In this document: positions 47,145-59,080 of the stretch, in pieces
Position numbering within the stretch: the first letter of the stretch is position 1
How the letters are laid out: every line of letters starts with the position of its first letter
NCBI GenBank assembly: GCA_029962745.1
Contig: CM057152.1
Span: 25,728,507-25,792,506 of the forward strand
DNA length: 64,000 nt
DNA from: Echinometra lucunter
Lineage: Eukaryota > Echinodermata > Echinoidea > Camarodonta > Echinometridae
Reading direction: 5' to 3'
Made by a program: the position numbers and the translations under genes
The notes under the pieces: model-generated
Databases searched by the model: none
Told to the model about the DNA's origin: nothing
The model's input: only the letters and a program-made list of their open reading frames with translations

Positions 47145-47899
47145 CAGTTGAAACAGGGTCACAGCTGAGGGGTCAAAAATATCCTGCAATCTTACCACAT
47201 TCGGGGGTTTCCTTGGCAATATGACTTTTAAAAAAAATTAGGCAGATGATTTTCTGCTAATAAAATCATGCTCTTTTAAATGAACTAACATTGTTTCAGC
47301 ATTGGGTACCCCTTTAATAAGTGCTTATGGGAAGGAAGAATAACCGGTTTTTTTTACCACCTGTTTACAGTACAAAATCCATTCTGTTTCTACTATAGCG
47401 AGCAAAATCAACGACCGATCCCGGGGAAATCATATGGATTCGTCCCAAAATCTTTGTCAACCACCTTGCTGCCCAAATATAATGATACTTTGGAATCTCG
47501 CTGCTATAATAAGCTACTTGCTGCCCGAAATCATCTTGTATCTAGCTTTTACCAGCGAGAGCACAGTGGAGTAGCGAGCGAGTTAACGAAAAATATGTTT
47601 TTGTTTTGCGTTTTTTTTTTATCCAGGCCCTTATCTCCTGAAATTTTATCTATTTTTAGATCAACTGACCGCTCGATTTCTAGGAGTGATATCTTGTTTG
47701 GTTATATAACTTCCTATGAGTAGAAGAATAGTATAATATTAGATAGAAACATAAGACGCAAACGGATTTCCTTTCATAAGAATAGTAATTACCATCGGCA
47801 TTGGTTAAGATACAATAAATACGAGCGAGCGAAGCGAGCGAGCGATTCCCAGCGTCCCATTTTCTTTCTTTTTTCTTGTTTTACGCTTTCATTTCACTT

Positions 47900-48072
47900 C
47901 CTTTCTTCCTTTTCCTTTCTTTTCTCTTTCTTTTTTTTTCTTTTTCCTTTTTCTTTTTTTTTTTGGTTGGGAAATTATTGGGGGGGGGGGGGGCAAAATG
48001 GTATCTTTGCCCCCCCCCCCCCGAAATTTTCTGGGGGGGGGGGGGGCAACTGCCCCCCTGCCCCCCAGGATC
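47900..48072 (+). repeat. Pyrimidine tract followed by poly-G/C hairpin-forming block
   Basis: CTTTT-rich stretch, then alternating G14, C12 and G13 runs and CAACTGCCCCCCTGCCCCCC. The last part resembles the end of the GGCCGTACGC element at 14.4 kb, without its terminus. Confidence 0.5.
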
Positions 48073-48089
48073 GACGCCTCTGACAATAG

Positions 48090-51000
48090 GTACCTTTGGA
48101 GTAGAGATTGCAGAACGTTCTTTGAGTTGGGGGGGGGGGGGGGGGACACGCAAACAAACAGAGTTCAGGAGCTGTAGGGCCCCTAACGGTGCCTCCGCCC
48201 ACAACCCCGAAGTTCTGGAGTTTTTTACGATTTTGCAAGTCTACGAAATGAGCAATTCTCAATGTCAGTTACAAAGTTGTTTGCACTTTTTTGAGGCCAA
48301 ATTTGTTTTGGGTGCAACTCCTCCCCCCCCCCCTCCCCGCTGCTTCCGCGGTCCCTGTAGATTTAATTTTTATCCCTTCAAGCTCTTTGATCTTACTGTA
48401 CATGTGCCTGTCAAAAAAAGAAAAAAAACTAGAATTCGAATGAATACCCATATTTTCATTCATCATATATTTTCCTGCGTTTTTTCTTCTCGAAAATCAT
48501 CTGCAATATCATAGCTTTAAACTTCCTACGAATTTCCATCAGTAATGCACCATAAATATTTTTGTTCATATTTCTATTTCATAATTACCCCCGCCCCCAC
48601 CATAAAAAGGTAACTGAAATCAACTCCTGTCCATTTTAAAATTTGGAAACAGCTCTCACTGTTTTATTTTCGCATCTTCTATCTTTATATTTTGTCTTTG
48701 TTTATTCTTTTTTATTTCTTCTTTTCCTTCAATTCCCCTTTTTTCCCTTTCTTTTCCCCTTTCTCTTTTCATTCTCCTCTCTCTTGTTCCTTTCCCCTTC
48801 ATTTTCTTCTTGTCTTCCTCCTTTTTCTTATAATTTTTCTTTTTCTTCTTTTTGCCTCTTTCTTCTTCTTGTCTTTTGTTTCATTCCTTTTTTTTCTTGC
48901 TTTTGTTCTTCTCTCCCTTTTTGATTTCCTGTTCTACCTTTACTATTTTCTGTAAGATTTGAAAAACCTCCCATTTGTTTTGGTCTACTGGGTATGTATT
49001 TAAAAGGTTGTAACTATTTCTCATTTTTCTTTTATACATAATGCACCTATGGTTGTCAGAGCGCCTTTAAATTATCCTTACCCGTTTTCTTCTCACCTTT
49101 CCTTCCTTCCTCTTTTCTTTTCCTCTATCTTGTTCTTTTCTTTTTCTCATCCCTCTTCTCCTTCTTCTTTTTCTTTTCTCCTTCTTCTATTTCTTTTCTC
49201 CTTCTTCTCTTTCTTTCCTCCTTTTTTTTTCTTTTCTTTCCTATTCGTAGTAATATTTTGTATGTACAGTACACTGTATTTTATTGATGTTGATCATTTA
49301 TCATGTTTATTTTGCGCAAGTATGTTTTACGTTATTTATGTACCAATCCAACTTTTGAGTTGTAATAAAGAACACAGTTTATAATATATAATACCTTTCA
49401 AAAATATATGTTAACAAGAATCATCATGAAATTGCATTTCAAGTACCGGTCGACGACTGACTGACGGGGACCTGTCGGGGACGAGTTGGGGAGAGTTCAA
49501 GAAGAGTGGGGAGCATTCGGACTGGGTTCGAACTCGGGTCGGAATTAAAAATCTGGAAGTGGTCGGTTTCAATACCAAGTTAAGTCAGGGTGAAATCGGT
49601 CGAACTAACCCCGAATGCTTGTCGATAGAGTACTGAATAGATTTTTCTTGCCAGACACAAAACCGGACAAAGCTGAACTCGACCCGAACAAGGGCTGCAC
49701 CTTTGGGCTGCACTGACATTGACAAAAAATTGTCAGTTGTCAACCGGTTTTTGAAATGCAATTTTTTTGATGATTCTTGTTAGCATATATTTTTGGAAAG
49801 GTATTATAACTATATACCGTGTTCTTTATTACTACTCAAAAGTTGTATTGGTACATAAATAACGTAAAACATACTTGCACAAAATAAATGGTCAACATAA
49901 ATGCAATACAGTGTACAGAAAAGAAAAAAGTATATAGAAAAGTAAAAGAATAAGAAGAAAAGAACTAGAAGAAGGAGAAGAGGAATGAGAAAAAGAGAAG
50001 AACAAGATGGAGGACTCAATGGGAGAGGAAGAAAGGAAAAGTGAGAAGAAAATAGGCAAGGATAAAGAAAAGGAAGAGAGAATAATAAATTGAAAGCGCT
50101 CTGACAACCATAAGTGCATTATGTATAAAAGAAAAATGAGAAATGGTTACAACCTTCTAAATACATATCCAGGAGATCAAAACAAATGGGAGGCTTTCCA
50201 AATCTTACAGGAAATATGGGAAAGTAAATGTAGAACAGGAAATAAAAAAGGGATAGAAGAACGAAAGCAAGAAAAAAAAATAGAAAAAAAAGGAATGAGA
50301 CAAAGGACAAGAAGAAGAAAGAGGCAAAAAGAAAAAGGAAAATTATAAGAAAAAGAAGGAGGAAGAGCAGAAGAAAATAAAGGGAGAAAAGGAACAAGAG
50401 TGAGGAGAATGAAAAGAGAAAGGGGAAAGGAAAGGGAAAGAAAGGAACTGAAGGAAAGAAGAAATAAAAAAAGAATAAACCAATACAAAAGATAAAGACA
50501 GAAGAAGCGAAGGTAAAACAGTGAGAGTTGTTTACAAATTTCAAAATGGACAGAATTTGATTTCAGTTACCTTTTTATGGTGGGGGCGGGGGGATGAAAA
50601 GAAATATTAAACAAAAATATCTATGGTGCATTACTGTTGGAGATTCGTAGGAAGTTTATAGATATGACATTGCAGATGATTTTCGAGAAGAAAAAACGCA
50701 GAGAAAATATATGATTAATGAAAATATGATATTCCTTCTAATTCTAGTTGTTTAACATGCACATGCACAGGGATGAAAATTAAAATCTACAGAGGCCGCA
50801 GAAGCGGGAAGGGGTGGGGAGAAGGGGTTACACCCAAAAACAAATTTGGCCCCAAACATAAAAATTGCAAAAAAAACCCCCCAACTTAGTATCTAACATC
50901 GTTAATTGCTCATTTCGTAGTCTTGCAAACCGTAAAAAAATCAAGAACTTCGGGGTTGGGGCTGGGGCGCCTGAATCCCCGTTAGGGGCCCTACAGCCCC

Positions 51001-51090
51001 TGAACTCTGTTTGTTTGCGGTCAGCCCCTCCCCCCCCCCCCCCCCACTTAAAGAACGTTCTGCGATCTCTTCTCTATATGTACCTAACGT
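48090..51090. repeat. 3-kb inverted repeat with 1.36-kb arms
   Basis: Left arm about 48,090-49,450 and right arm about 49,735-51,090 are reverse complements with scattered differences. Matching landmarks: GAACGTTCT (48,113 / 51,052), GTAGGGCCCCTAACG (48,174 / 50,983), AACTTCGGGG-type (48,205 / 50,946), a pyrimidine-rich (48,660-49,245) versus purine-rich (49,920-50,500) section, and CAATCCAACTTTTGAGT (49,344 / 49,842). The spacer of about 285 bp is GC-richer. Coding-like frames in the arms are low-complexity artefacts. Probably one foldback transposon or two head-to-head copies. Confidence 0.8.
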
Positions 51091-51219
51091 GTGGAAATAG
51101 GATGGGTTGGAGCAGAGTAATTCCCCCCTCCTCCCCCTTCAAAATGCTTGAAAGGGTGACTTTATGCCCTTTTTTTTTAAATTTGGAAACAACGTCCTTA
51201 GTACAATATATAAAATTAC

Positions 51220-52015
51220 CATTCCAATAAGGTATGTTTCCAAAAATCATCACAAAGTTGCATTTTGACCCACTTTTTGACTGGTTGACAACGGAATATG
51301 TGCCCGTATAAATTCTAACATTCGGGATGATAAATTACAAAAAACCAAAACAAAACAAAATGCAAGCAGGGTGTTATCGGACTGGGTTCCAGGAGGAATC
51401 GGGGTTGTCGGTTTGATGTCGGGCATGCAACAGGTGCCCGACCATACCAATTCAGAAAAATTTGAGTCGGTCTGAGGTCAGTCTGGCCGGTGTGACTGCA
51501 CCATGAAAGATCTCACCCCGACAAATTCTGTAGCCCGACTCTAAACTGATTACAGACCGACAATCTCGATATCAGACCGACGTAAAGGCCCCGTCACATA
51601 TTATTAGCGAATAGAGCTAACGAGTGCCTAGCGAACAGCTGTTTTTTTAAAGTCCAGATACACTCAAATACGCTCAAATTCTTGGCGACAATAGGGTTCC
51701 AAATTTTTGAACATGTCCAAAATAGAAAATCGGCCCCAGCGTATGTCTGCGAACACCTACGAACAGCTAACGAATACCACGTACGTCAAACGTGTCACGA
51801 ACGAATGGCAACGAACACGATGCATGTCAAAATTTTCGAATACGTTAGACCATTCATTGGCTCGATTCGATAATATGGGACGGGGCGTTAAAACTGATAG
51901 CAGTCCGATCCATGCAGATTATCATACCGAATGGCACAGAATTCGTATTTGGAGGTCGGTTTTGGGTTCGGTCTGGCGGTGTGACTGCAGTATACCCTTA
52001 CTCTGATTTCCTTCA
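51220..52015 (+). repeat. Related copy of the inverted-repeat element core, split by a MITE
   Basis: AAGGTATGTTTCCAAAAATC and TTGCATTTTGAC repeat the inner end of the arms at 49.4 kb. The following CGGACTGGGTT and GACC-rich text resembles the spacer of the 3-kb inverted repeat. The element at 51,588-51,886 interrupts it. Confidence 0.5.
51588..51886. mobile_element. 299-bp MITE with GCCCCGTC ends
   Basis: Ends GCCCCGTCACATATTATTAG and, inverted at the right, GCCCCGTCCCATATTATCGA. No coding capacity. It sits inside another repeat, so it inserted later. Confidence 0.7.
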
Positions 52016-52051
52016 CTCTCAATAACATGTTTTAATTAGCAGTGTCATTAT

Positions 52052-52461
52052 TATGGTGGCCCTGAAGTACGCTCGTCAACAGGTCATGTGCGACAAGAAT
52101 TTCGCATCCCAGGTCCTGAATTTCGCATCCCGGGTCCTGAACTTTGCATCCCGGGTCCTGAACTTTGCATCCCAAGTCATGAAATTTATGACCTGTGGCG
52201 CGATATTCACGACCTGCGATGCGAAATTCATGACCCGTGGCGCGAACTTAGCATCCCAGTCGTGAAATTCACGACCCGCGATACGAAATTCATGACCCGT
52301 GGTGCGAACTTTGCTTCCCAGTCGTGAAATTCACGACCCGTGGCGCGAAATTCATGACCTGGGAAGCGAAGTTCAGGACCCGGGATGCGAAATTCATGAC
52401 CTGGGATGCGAAATTCACGTCGCACATGACCTGTTGTCGAGCGTACCACAGGGCCACCATA
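52052..52461. mobile_element. 410-bp foldback MITE with 6-bp target duplication
   Basis: Terminal inverted repeats of about 46 bp start TATGGTGGCCCTG and end with CAGGGCCACCATA. Both sides are flanked by CATTAT (52,046-52,051 and 52,462-52,467). The interior is a run of diverged units of about 20-26 bp such as GCGAAATTCATGACC, first in one orientation and then in the other, so the whole element can fold on itself. Confidence 0.9.
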
Positions 52462-52643
52462 CATTATGTCTTCGGCGTCCCCAACACAAGCTTCGCTTTT
52501 CGAACGTTCGCCTACTTCCCTAGGCCTATATAACATTTTTATTATATTGGAATTATATACATAATTTTATTATCTCAGAAGGAAATAAATGTGAACTTCA
52601 ATTCGATTCAACAATCCATTTTGATTTTTGCTAAATGAGAGAA

Positions 52644-52675
<32 letters not shown>

Positions 52676-53218
52676 GCTTGGGGTCGAGATCGTGTAATCC
52701 CATTATAGCTAGGGAATAAACTTTACCATCTTTTCTGAAATAAAATAACATTTTTGAAGAGTAAACCAGAAATTCCAAGACAGTTTTCGATCTTTGATGA
52801 CAGAGATAATATTTTGGAATATATTCTAGTTATATTCTTCACGAACCTGGGGGCGTATAACAAAGTGCTTGAGCCAGTATGCCGGGGATACATCTTCAAT
52901 GTTCATACATATCTCATCTTGAGGATCATTAAAAGGTCAAGAAGGTGCTTTCCACTGGTGCTAACGCTTAAGGCGATTAAAATTACCACAATTTCTTTCT
53001 AAATATGCACACTCCGTGTCGAAAGTATATCAACAGGCAGCTTTCGATATTTTATTTGTTTAAAAATACCTGACATGCCTATATCATGTATATATTCAAC
53101 TTAGATGACCACTTAATAAGTGCATGTATTTCAAACCTGTAAAGGTAATTATCCGCCTATTTTTGCCGCAGGAGCAGGATTTTCTGAAAAGTTTGTTAAT
53201 CATCTCCGGTGCCTGATT

Positions 53219-53443
53219 TCCGCCAAAAGTGATTTTTTTTTATTACGGCGTTATATCACCCCAATTACGGCGATATAACGCCCTAATTACGGCGATATAT
53301 TAATAGGGCGTTATATCGCCGTAATTAGGGCGATATAACGCCGTAATAGGGTGTTATAACGCCGTAATATTAATAGGGCGTTATATCGCCGTAATTAGGA
53401 CGATATATAACGCCGTAATAAAAAAAAAATCAATTTTGGCGGA
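53219..53443. mobile_element. 225-bp palindromic element with GGCGATATAACGCC units
   Basis: Ends TCCGCCAAAAGTGATTTTTT and, inverted, TCCGCCAAAATTGATTTTTT. Between them ATTACGGCG, GGCGATATAACGCC and GGCGTTATATCGCC alternate in both orientations. Non-coding. Confidence 0.85.
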
Positions 53444-53468
53444 CACTCTTATTTCCACGGTGTCATAC

Positions 53469-53663
53469 TGACTCGGAAACGGCGTCGGCTGGGAGTCAAC
53501 TCTATTCTGAGTTAAAGTGACTCGTTTTCCAAGTTACTTTGATTCGGAATTGAGTCGATTCTCAGCTAATGCCACACCATTCCGAGTCAAATTTATTCGG
53601 AATCCCATTACTTCAACTCGGAATAGAGCTGCATGACTCCCAGCTGACGCCGTTTCCCAGTCA
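53469..53663. mobile_element. 195-bp palindromic element with TGACTCGG/TGACTGGG ends
   Basis: Arms of about 50 bp: TGACTCGGAAACGGCGTCGG at the left and, inverted, TGACTGGGAAACGGCGTCAG at the right, both continuing to CTGGGAGTCA and CTCTATTC-GAGTT. The centre has several GATTCGGAAT-like words. It starts only 26 bp after the previous element. Confidence 0.8.
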
Positions 53664-54734
53664 ATTTACCTTAAATATGCTTTAAACGCAGTGAATGGCA
53701 GGAATGCGACAGAAAATAATCTTTTACGTGTGAAAAAGTATAGACTGCTCTATGTGATTTGACGATGGGTCCAAATTTGATAACCGCATGGAGTTACCAT
53801 GACTACGCTTATTATTTTGCTCCTCTAATTTAGTATTTTTCGACCGCCGCTCTCAAAACTTCTGCCTCATAAACGGACAAGGCCCTTTGGTGTGGCATCC
53901 AACAAATTGCCAGGATAGACTGCAAATGTAAAAAGAAGGATTAACATTAAATTCGTTAATGGATATACCAATAACCAATAAGTAGATTTATGAGCAGTGT
54001 AATCATATACTAGTATCCATCCATAATCTACTTCCTCCAAAGTTGAAATGATATCAAGGAATTCTGCGTAGTATATGCAGTTGCCTTGAAAGACGAATGT
54101 CACTGTAAATCAAATAAAAATTAAAAAAAAAAAAAGATGACAAAAAATATTATCAGCAGAGCACTTTCATCGAACACACTTATCAATGAGAGACCAGAAA
54201 TCATTCAATGTGTTTGATTTAAAAACGGCTATATACGACCTTGGCTTAATGTGAAATACGTGTGCCTTCTTAATGCCACTGCTTCTGTTTATCCACCATG
54301 GTCGTAATCAATTATATTCTGAACGATATTATCTTCTCTGCACAAAGAATGAGGTTAAAGTCTTGATTAAACTCGTAAATCGAGACTTCTAAATTTCGTG
54401 AAATACGGAGATATCGAGGAACGCGTGAGTGCACTACGTTTGTGCCGCCTTTGGTGCATATTATGTTAAACTTTAAAGGGTTTATTCAGATCATATCTAT
54501 ATATTGTAGAAACATCCTATTTGTTACTTGGTATATGTTATCGGACAAAAACGTTCAAACATTTCCTATAATTTTCCATTTTCATCTAGTAACATAGGGC
54601 AAAATCGAGCATTCATGAACATTATGAGAAGACTGTTCTCCATTTGAAAGTAATAATAAAGCAGGCCTCGTTTAGTAAAAAAAAATAAGTGCAAAAAGTA
54701 TAGCATTTTTTAGTAAAATATAATCATGCTCTAC
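53664..54734. other. Non-coding stretch
   Basis: AT-rich; nothing recognised. Confidence 0.35.
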
Positions 54735-54935
54735 GAGTGATCTTTTTTTTTTAAATCACACACACATGCACACGTTGGTATCAATGTGCCTATAGCACGA
54801 TGATTTTGTACGATAAAAGAGCAATGGAGATAAAATGTCTTGCTCAAGGGCGTAAGTATCGTGCCGGGGATCGAACCCCCGATTCCCGCGTCTCCAGTCA
54901 AGGCCTTAAACCATTCGACTACCACACCTCCCCTT
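54735..54935 (-). mobile_element. tRNA-derived SINE
   Basis: On the minus strand GTGTGGTAGTCGAATGGTTT (A-box region), then AAGGCCTTGACTGGAGACGC and GGGGGTTCGATCCCCGGCAC (B-box and T arm). The tRNA part looks Leu/Ser-like but is diverged. A non-tRNA body runs to a CA-rich end near 54,760. Confidence 0.7.
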
Positions 54936-55419
54936 TGTGATGCGAAACGATCATTCTTCTTTACCTGTTTGCTAATCTATTTTCGGTGGATACACATTTG
55001 GAAACAAAGGTGTAAAAAGAATACTCCTTTAGCTATCTGACTAAAAACAGTTTACATGTTTTTTGGTGGGTTTTGAGTCTTATTTTGTGTCTCGTGGAAA
55101 GTTGTTAAGTCATTTTTAAAGTAAGGAGGCGATGAAAACAGATACATATTAATGCGTATAAGATAGGAGATTGCATGTGAATGACAATCTATGTAATTTA
55201 ATTACTTTAATTGACAGGAATTGGTTATAATTATGAAGTGCATGTATTTATAACTTAATTAGCTAAGCATCATCGATGGACCCTAACTCTCTCCACGCAA
55301 TGTTAATTAATACGAAAAATGTACTTTATCATTTGTTTGAGTATGTACACACTGCAACAAACCATAATCACACTGAATTATTGCTAGAAAGATTATAATT
55401 AACAAGCTTCCCGGCTTGT

Positions 55420-55880
55420 GGGATGACAAAATCTACACGTTCAACACATACCTCTCCATTAATTAAGAAATTCCATTGGCTCCCTATAGAATCAAGCATC
55501 ACATTGTTATCACTTACTTACCGCTCGCTCCATAACCCTGCCCCTTCCTATATTTCCTCCCTCCTTCATCCCTCTTCAGCTACTCGTGTAGGTCTCCGCT
55601 CCTCCTAGGGTGACATATCATTTGCTGCTGCTTCACCCCGGCTCTGGAACTCTTTACCCCATTCAATTTAAATGTAACCTACCGACAAATTGTTCCCCCC
55701 AAACTTGTAAACATATCTCATGTCAAAATATTTTGGTTAATTTCTATAATACATTTTCAAAATTAGCTAAACTATTTACTATGCTTTATTTTCTTATCTT
55801 ATTTCTTTTATAATACATATATGTTTATTAGGCGCCTTGAGCATCCCTTGGGATGGATATGTGCGCATTAGAAATGATGT
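55420..55880 (+). mobile_element. L2/CR1-type LINE 3' end
   Basis: Coding remnant LIKKFHWLPIESSITLLSLT, then NPAPSYISSLLHPSS, followed in another frame by a GLRSS...ISFAAA...LWNSL-like piece. The typical 3' end is AGGCGCCTTGAGCATCCCTT then GTGCGCATTAGAAATG. 5'-truncated and frameshifted. Confidence 0.7.
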
Positions 55881-57629
55881 TAATACAATGAATAGAAAAG
55901 TATGCTCATAGTAAAGAAACATAATAATTAATACTTGACCTTGATCTTCACCTTGTACATGTATTATCAATTAAATTTATTAGCATGAGTTTCCTTTGCA
56001 TATTATTAACAGAATAATGACCGATTACTCTTAGGACCCATGCACAACAAACCATAATTAAAATTGTATTGGATAATTGCTTGTATACAAGTAATTCACT
56101 GTATGTTTATGAGGAACCATAATGATTTACACTCGTCCTTGATCTTCAGCTTGTATTATAAATTAAATTTATTCGCAGCCACGTAGTCTCTGACTCTCTC
56201 TCTCTTCTTCCTTCTCTCTCTTTCTTTCTCATTCTCTTCTCCATCTCCTCCTCTCTCTCTTTTTCCTCTCTCTTTCTTTCATCTTCATTACTCCCTCTTC
56301 TCTCCTGTTTTTTAATCTTTGAATCTACCCAACTGAATTACCTACAAGTCTCCAGTCGAAATCCGTTTCAATTGAACGCAAGTCATAGTATATCAACGGA
56401 GTGATGACAGCTTTCCCTGATGACCTGTCCAACGATCCGAATCTTTCCATTCTATTCATTACATTTGAAGAGTTTCTTTCAATATCATTCACGTCATTAG
56501 CCTTGGAGAAAAACCGAGATCAATGAAGTCATTTCCACCTTCGTCCTTAGTCACGTAACCTTGAAAGAATCAGAAAGCCTTGAAAAATGGCCGTTCCTTC
56601 CTCAGAAATAACCACGTTTACATATTATCACCTTGATAAGTTATTTAAGCCATTTCAAATTCTGCCCTACGTTTGGCTACTTACAGTAATGCAAAGTTCA
56701 CTACACCGTCTTGTATATGCCACAGATGAAAAGAATACGGTATATCATATGAGTGTTATACACATAAGGACAATATCATAAATCCAAATTTTGGAGCAAT
56801 GTGAAAATTTTCGTAGCTGCTTCATAAACCACTGAGCAAATACTGCATAAATCAAAATATAGATTGCGGAAAAAATAAATATAAAAATATTTTCTTGATT
56901 TTTTCCATTTAAACAGATGTACTGGATTAAAGAAATATATATAGTGTGAATAAATCTAAGCCAATAGCAAAGCGTGGAAAACTTAAGATTGGTCCTTTAG
57001 GAGAAATATAATATTATTTCTAAATGACAATAGGTTATTGATAATCAGGGAAAGTTTTTTTTCGTATTTAGAGAGAAATAGAGCTGAAATTAATTTGGAG
57101 GTAATATCTAACATTATCCCACCGTATCGTTTGGTAAGAAAAAGAAATGAAAAAGACATACGACGTATGATCTTTTGTGTGTGCAGAACTGTTTAAAATC
57201 GACTGAACTTAAATAATTAAGCATTGAAAGTAAATTGATCGAAACCATGGAATCATTTTCATTAATATCCACCGAACTAAAAAGCTCAACTATTAATGTA
57301 GTATCATATTTAAAGAAAATGATATTTCAGTATATAGGATATAATTTCACCACACATGCATGTTTTATGCAACGACTAACAGGACGACAGCAATAAAAAA
57401 GAACATTTAGCTTCATAAAAATAATAATGATTATGCTTTACATGTTTTCTTTCTGTTATATTCACTTCATTTCTTTGATTTCCAACCATAAAGAGTAGAA
57501 ATGATCGATTGGTAATCACTTTCATGATTCTTTCACAGTAAGCTGTTGTATGCGATAACCTTTTTCACCTCTATTCCATGTTAAAATTATTTTTACTGTC
57601 AATTTATGTTAATTATAACTCTTATACAT
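55881..57629. other. Non-coding stretch
   Basis: CT-rich run at 56,190-56,300; otherwise AT-rich with no gene seen. Confidence 0.35.
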
Positions 57630-59080
57630 GTATAAGTGCTACAGCATCACAACATCAACTATGACTGTTATGCCGACGGCGTCCAGCTAAATGTGTCATT
57701 CCCTCCGGAACAGGACAAGGCAGCTGACATGCTATGCATCAGATCGAGGCATGCATTGAGGAGTCAGAAAGTGGATGAGCTCGAATTCCCTCAAACTCAG
57801 TCATGACAAATCTGAATTCTTATACCTGTTGGTTCCAAAGCACAACTCTCTAAAATCAACATACTTTCGATTAATATTGGTGATTCTGTAATACGTACAA
57901 GTGAATCTTGTAGGAATCTTGAAGTTATATTCAACTCAACTACATGTATGTCAATGTCTAGATATGTATCAAATATTTGTAAATCAGTTCGTTATCAGCT
58001 TAGAAACTTAGGAATAATCCCTAAATAAGTCACTCAGTCCGCTACTGAAAAGATTATTCGTGCCCTCATGTTATCTCGTCTAGACTTCTATAATTCCCTT
58101 ATGTACCACTTGCCCGGAAAACAACTCTCTGGTTTGCAGACAGAATACCGCTGCCCGTACACACTAAGAAAAAAAGTTTAATCTTGCACCCTTCAGATGC
58201 CAACACTTGGAGCTCCTTTATGGGTACAACTTTGCACCCCAGGAAGCAATTTGCACGTTTAAGGGTGCAGTGAGCTACATTTTGCACCCTTGAAGGTGCA
58301 GAGTTGTACCATTTTGAATGCAAAAATTCTGCACCCTTAAAGGTGCAAAGTTGCACTTTTAAGGGTGCAGACGGGCATTTCCAGGTGCAAACAAGTACAG
58401 AAGGGTGCATCCTTGCAACTTATTCATATAGGGCGCAAGATTGCACCCAAAAAGGTGCTGCCAGTGTTGCACTGAGGGTGCAAAATTGAACCCTTTTTTT
58501 CTTAGTGTGTAGTGTTACATTATTTATGAGGTCAACCCACATAACTCCCATTTCGAAATCACTCCATTGGTTACCCATTCAGTTAAAGTATTTAAGATTT
58601 TGTTACTCGTGTTACATTGTTTGCATGATACTTCCCCTAATAACAACTCTGCTTTGTTCACTTTTCATAATCCTCGTATATCTCAGATCTTTTAATTCCT
58701 CTCTTCTTGTAGTCCCCAAAACAAAAAAATCATGGGGGATCGCTCTTTTGCTCATGCTGGACCAGTTCTATGGAATCAATTACCACAGCCTCTGAAAGAA
58801 GTAGCAACCGTTAATTCATTCAAGGCGTATCTTAAAACTCACCTGTAATCTGCTTTCAGTTGATTAGATATTTTCATATTCTTCATTATCATTATTACAT
58901 CTTTCGTTATTGTACATTAATGTTACTTATTCTCGTCCCTGTGCTATTTCATCGTTGATTGTATTTTCATGCATTGCAAAGTACATGTAAATTTACATGG
59001 ATTAATAGTTGAGCATTCTGCGTAATGGATATGGCGCTTTACTAATTCTCAGTAGTATTATTATTATCATTATCATGAAA
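57630..59080 (+). mobile_element. L2/CR1-type LINE fragment, interrupted by a MITE
   Basis: RT remnant NYDCYADGVQLNVSF (mutated YADD box) at about 57,660, then diverged RT/thumb sequence to 58,157. After the insertion come HITPISKSLHWLPIQ (about 58,535-58,580) and a LLVVPKTK...APVLWNQLP-like tail. The 3' end is GGATATGGCGCTTTACTAAT and an ATT/ATC run at 59,040-59,075. Confidence 0.75.
58160..58509. mobile_element. 350-bp TA-flanked MITE with GGGTGCAA repeats
   Basis: Perfect terminal inverted repeats CACACTAAGAAAAAAAG / CTTTTTTTCTTAGTGTG (one short T-run difference inside) are flanked by TA on both sides (58,158-58,159; 58,510-58,511), as for Tc1/mariner-type insertions. The interior carries at least ten TTGCACCC or GGGTGCAA words in both orientations. 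It splits the LINE remnant at 57.6-59.1 kb. Confidence 0.88.

Noticed and set aside
47876..50544. Long Phe/Leu/Ser-rich ORFs on both strands
   Set aside because: Translations of the pyrimidine/purine tracts in the arms of the large inverted repeat; mirrored on both arms and low complexity.
52052..52461. CRISPR-like array of short spaced repeats
   Set aside because: Units are diverged, spacers are not unique, the orientation flips, the element has TIRs and a target duplication, and the genome is eukaryotic.
52053..52536. Repetitive ORFs on both strands of the 52-kb element
   Set aside because: Repeat units of the foldback element happen to lack stops in several frames; no coding evidence.
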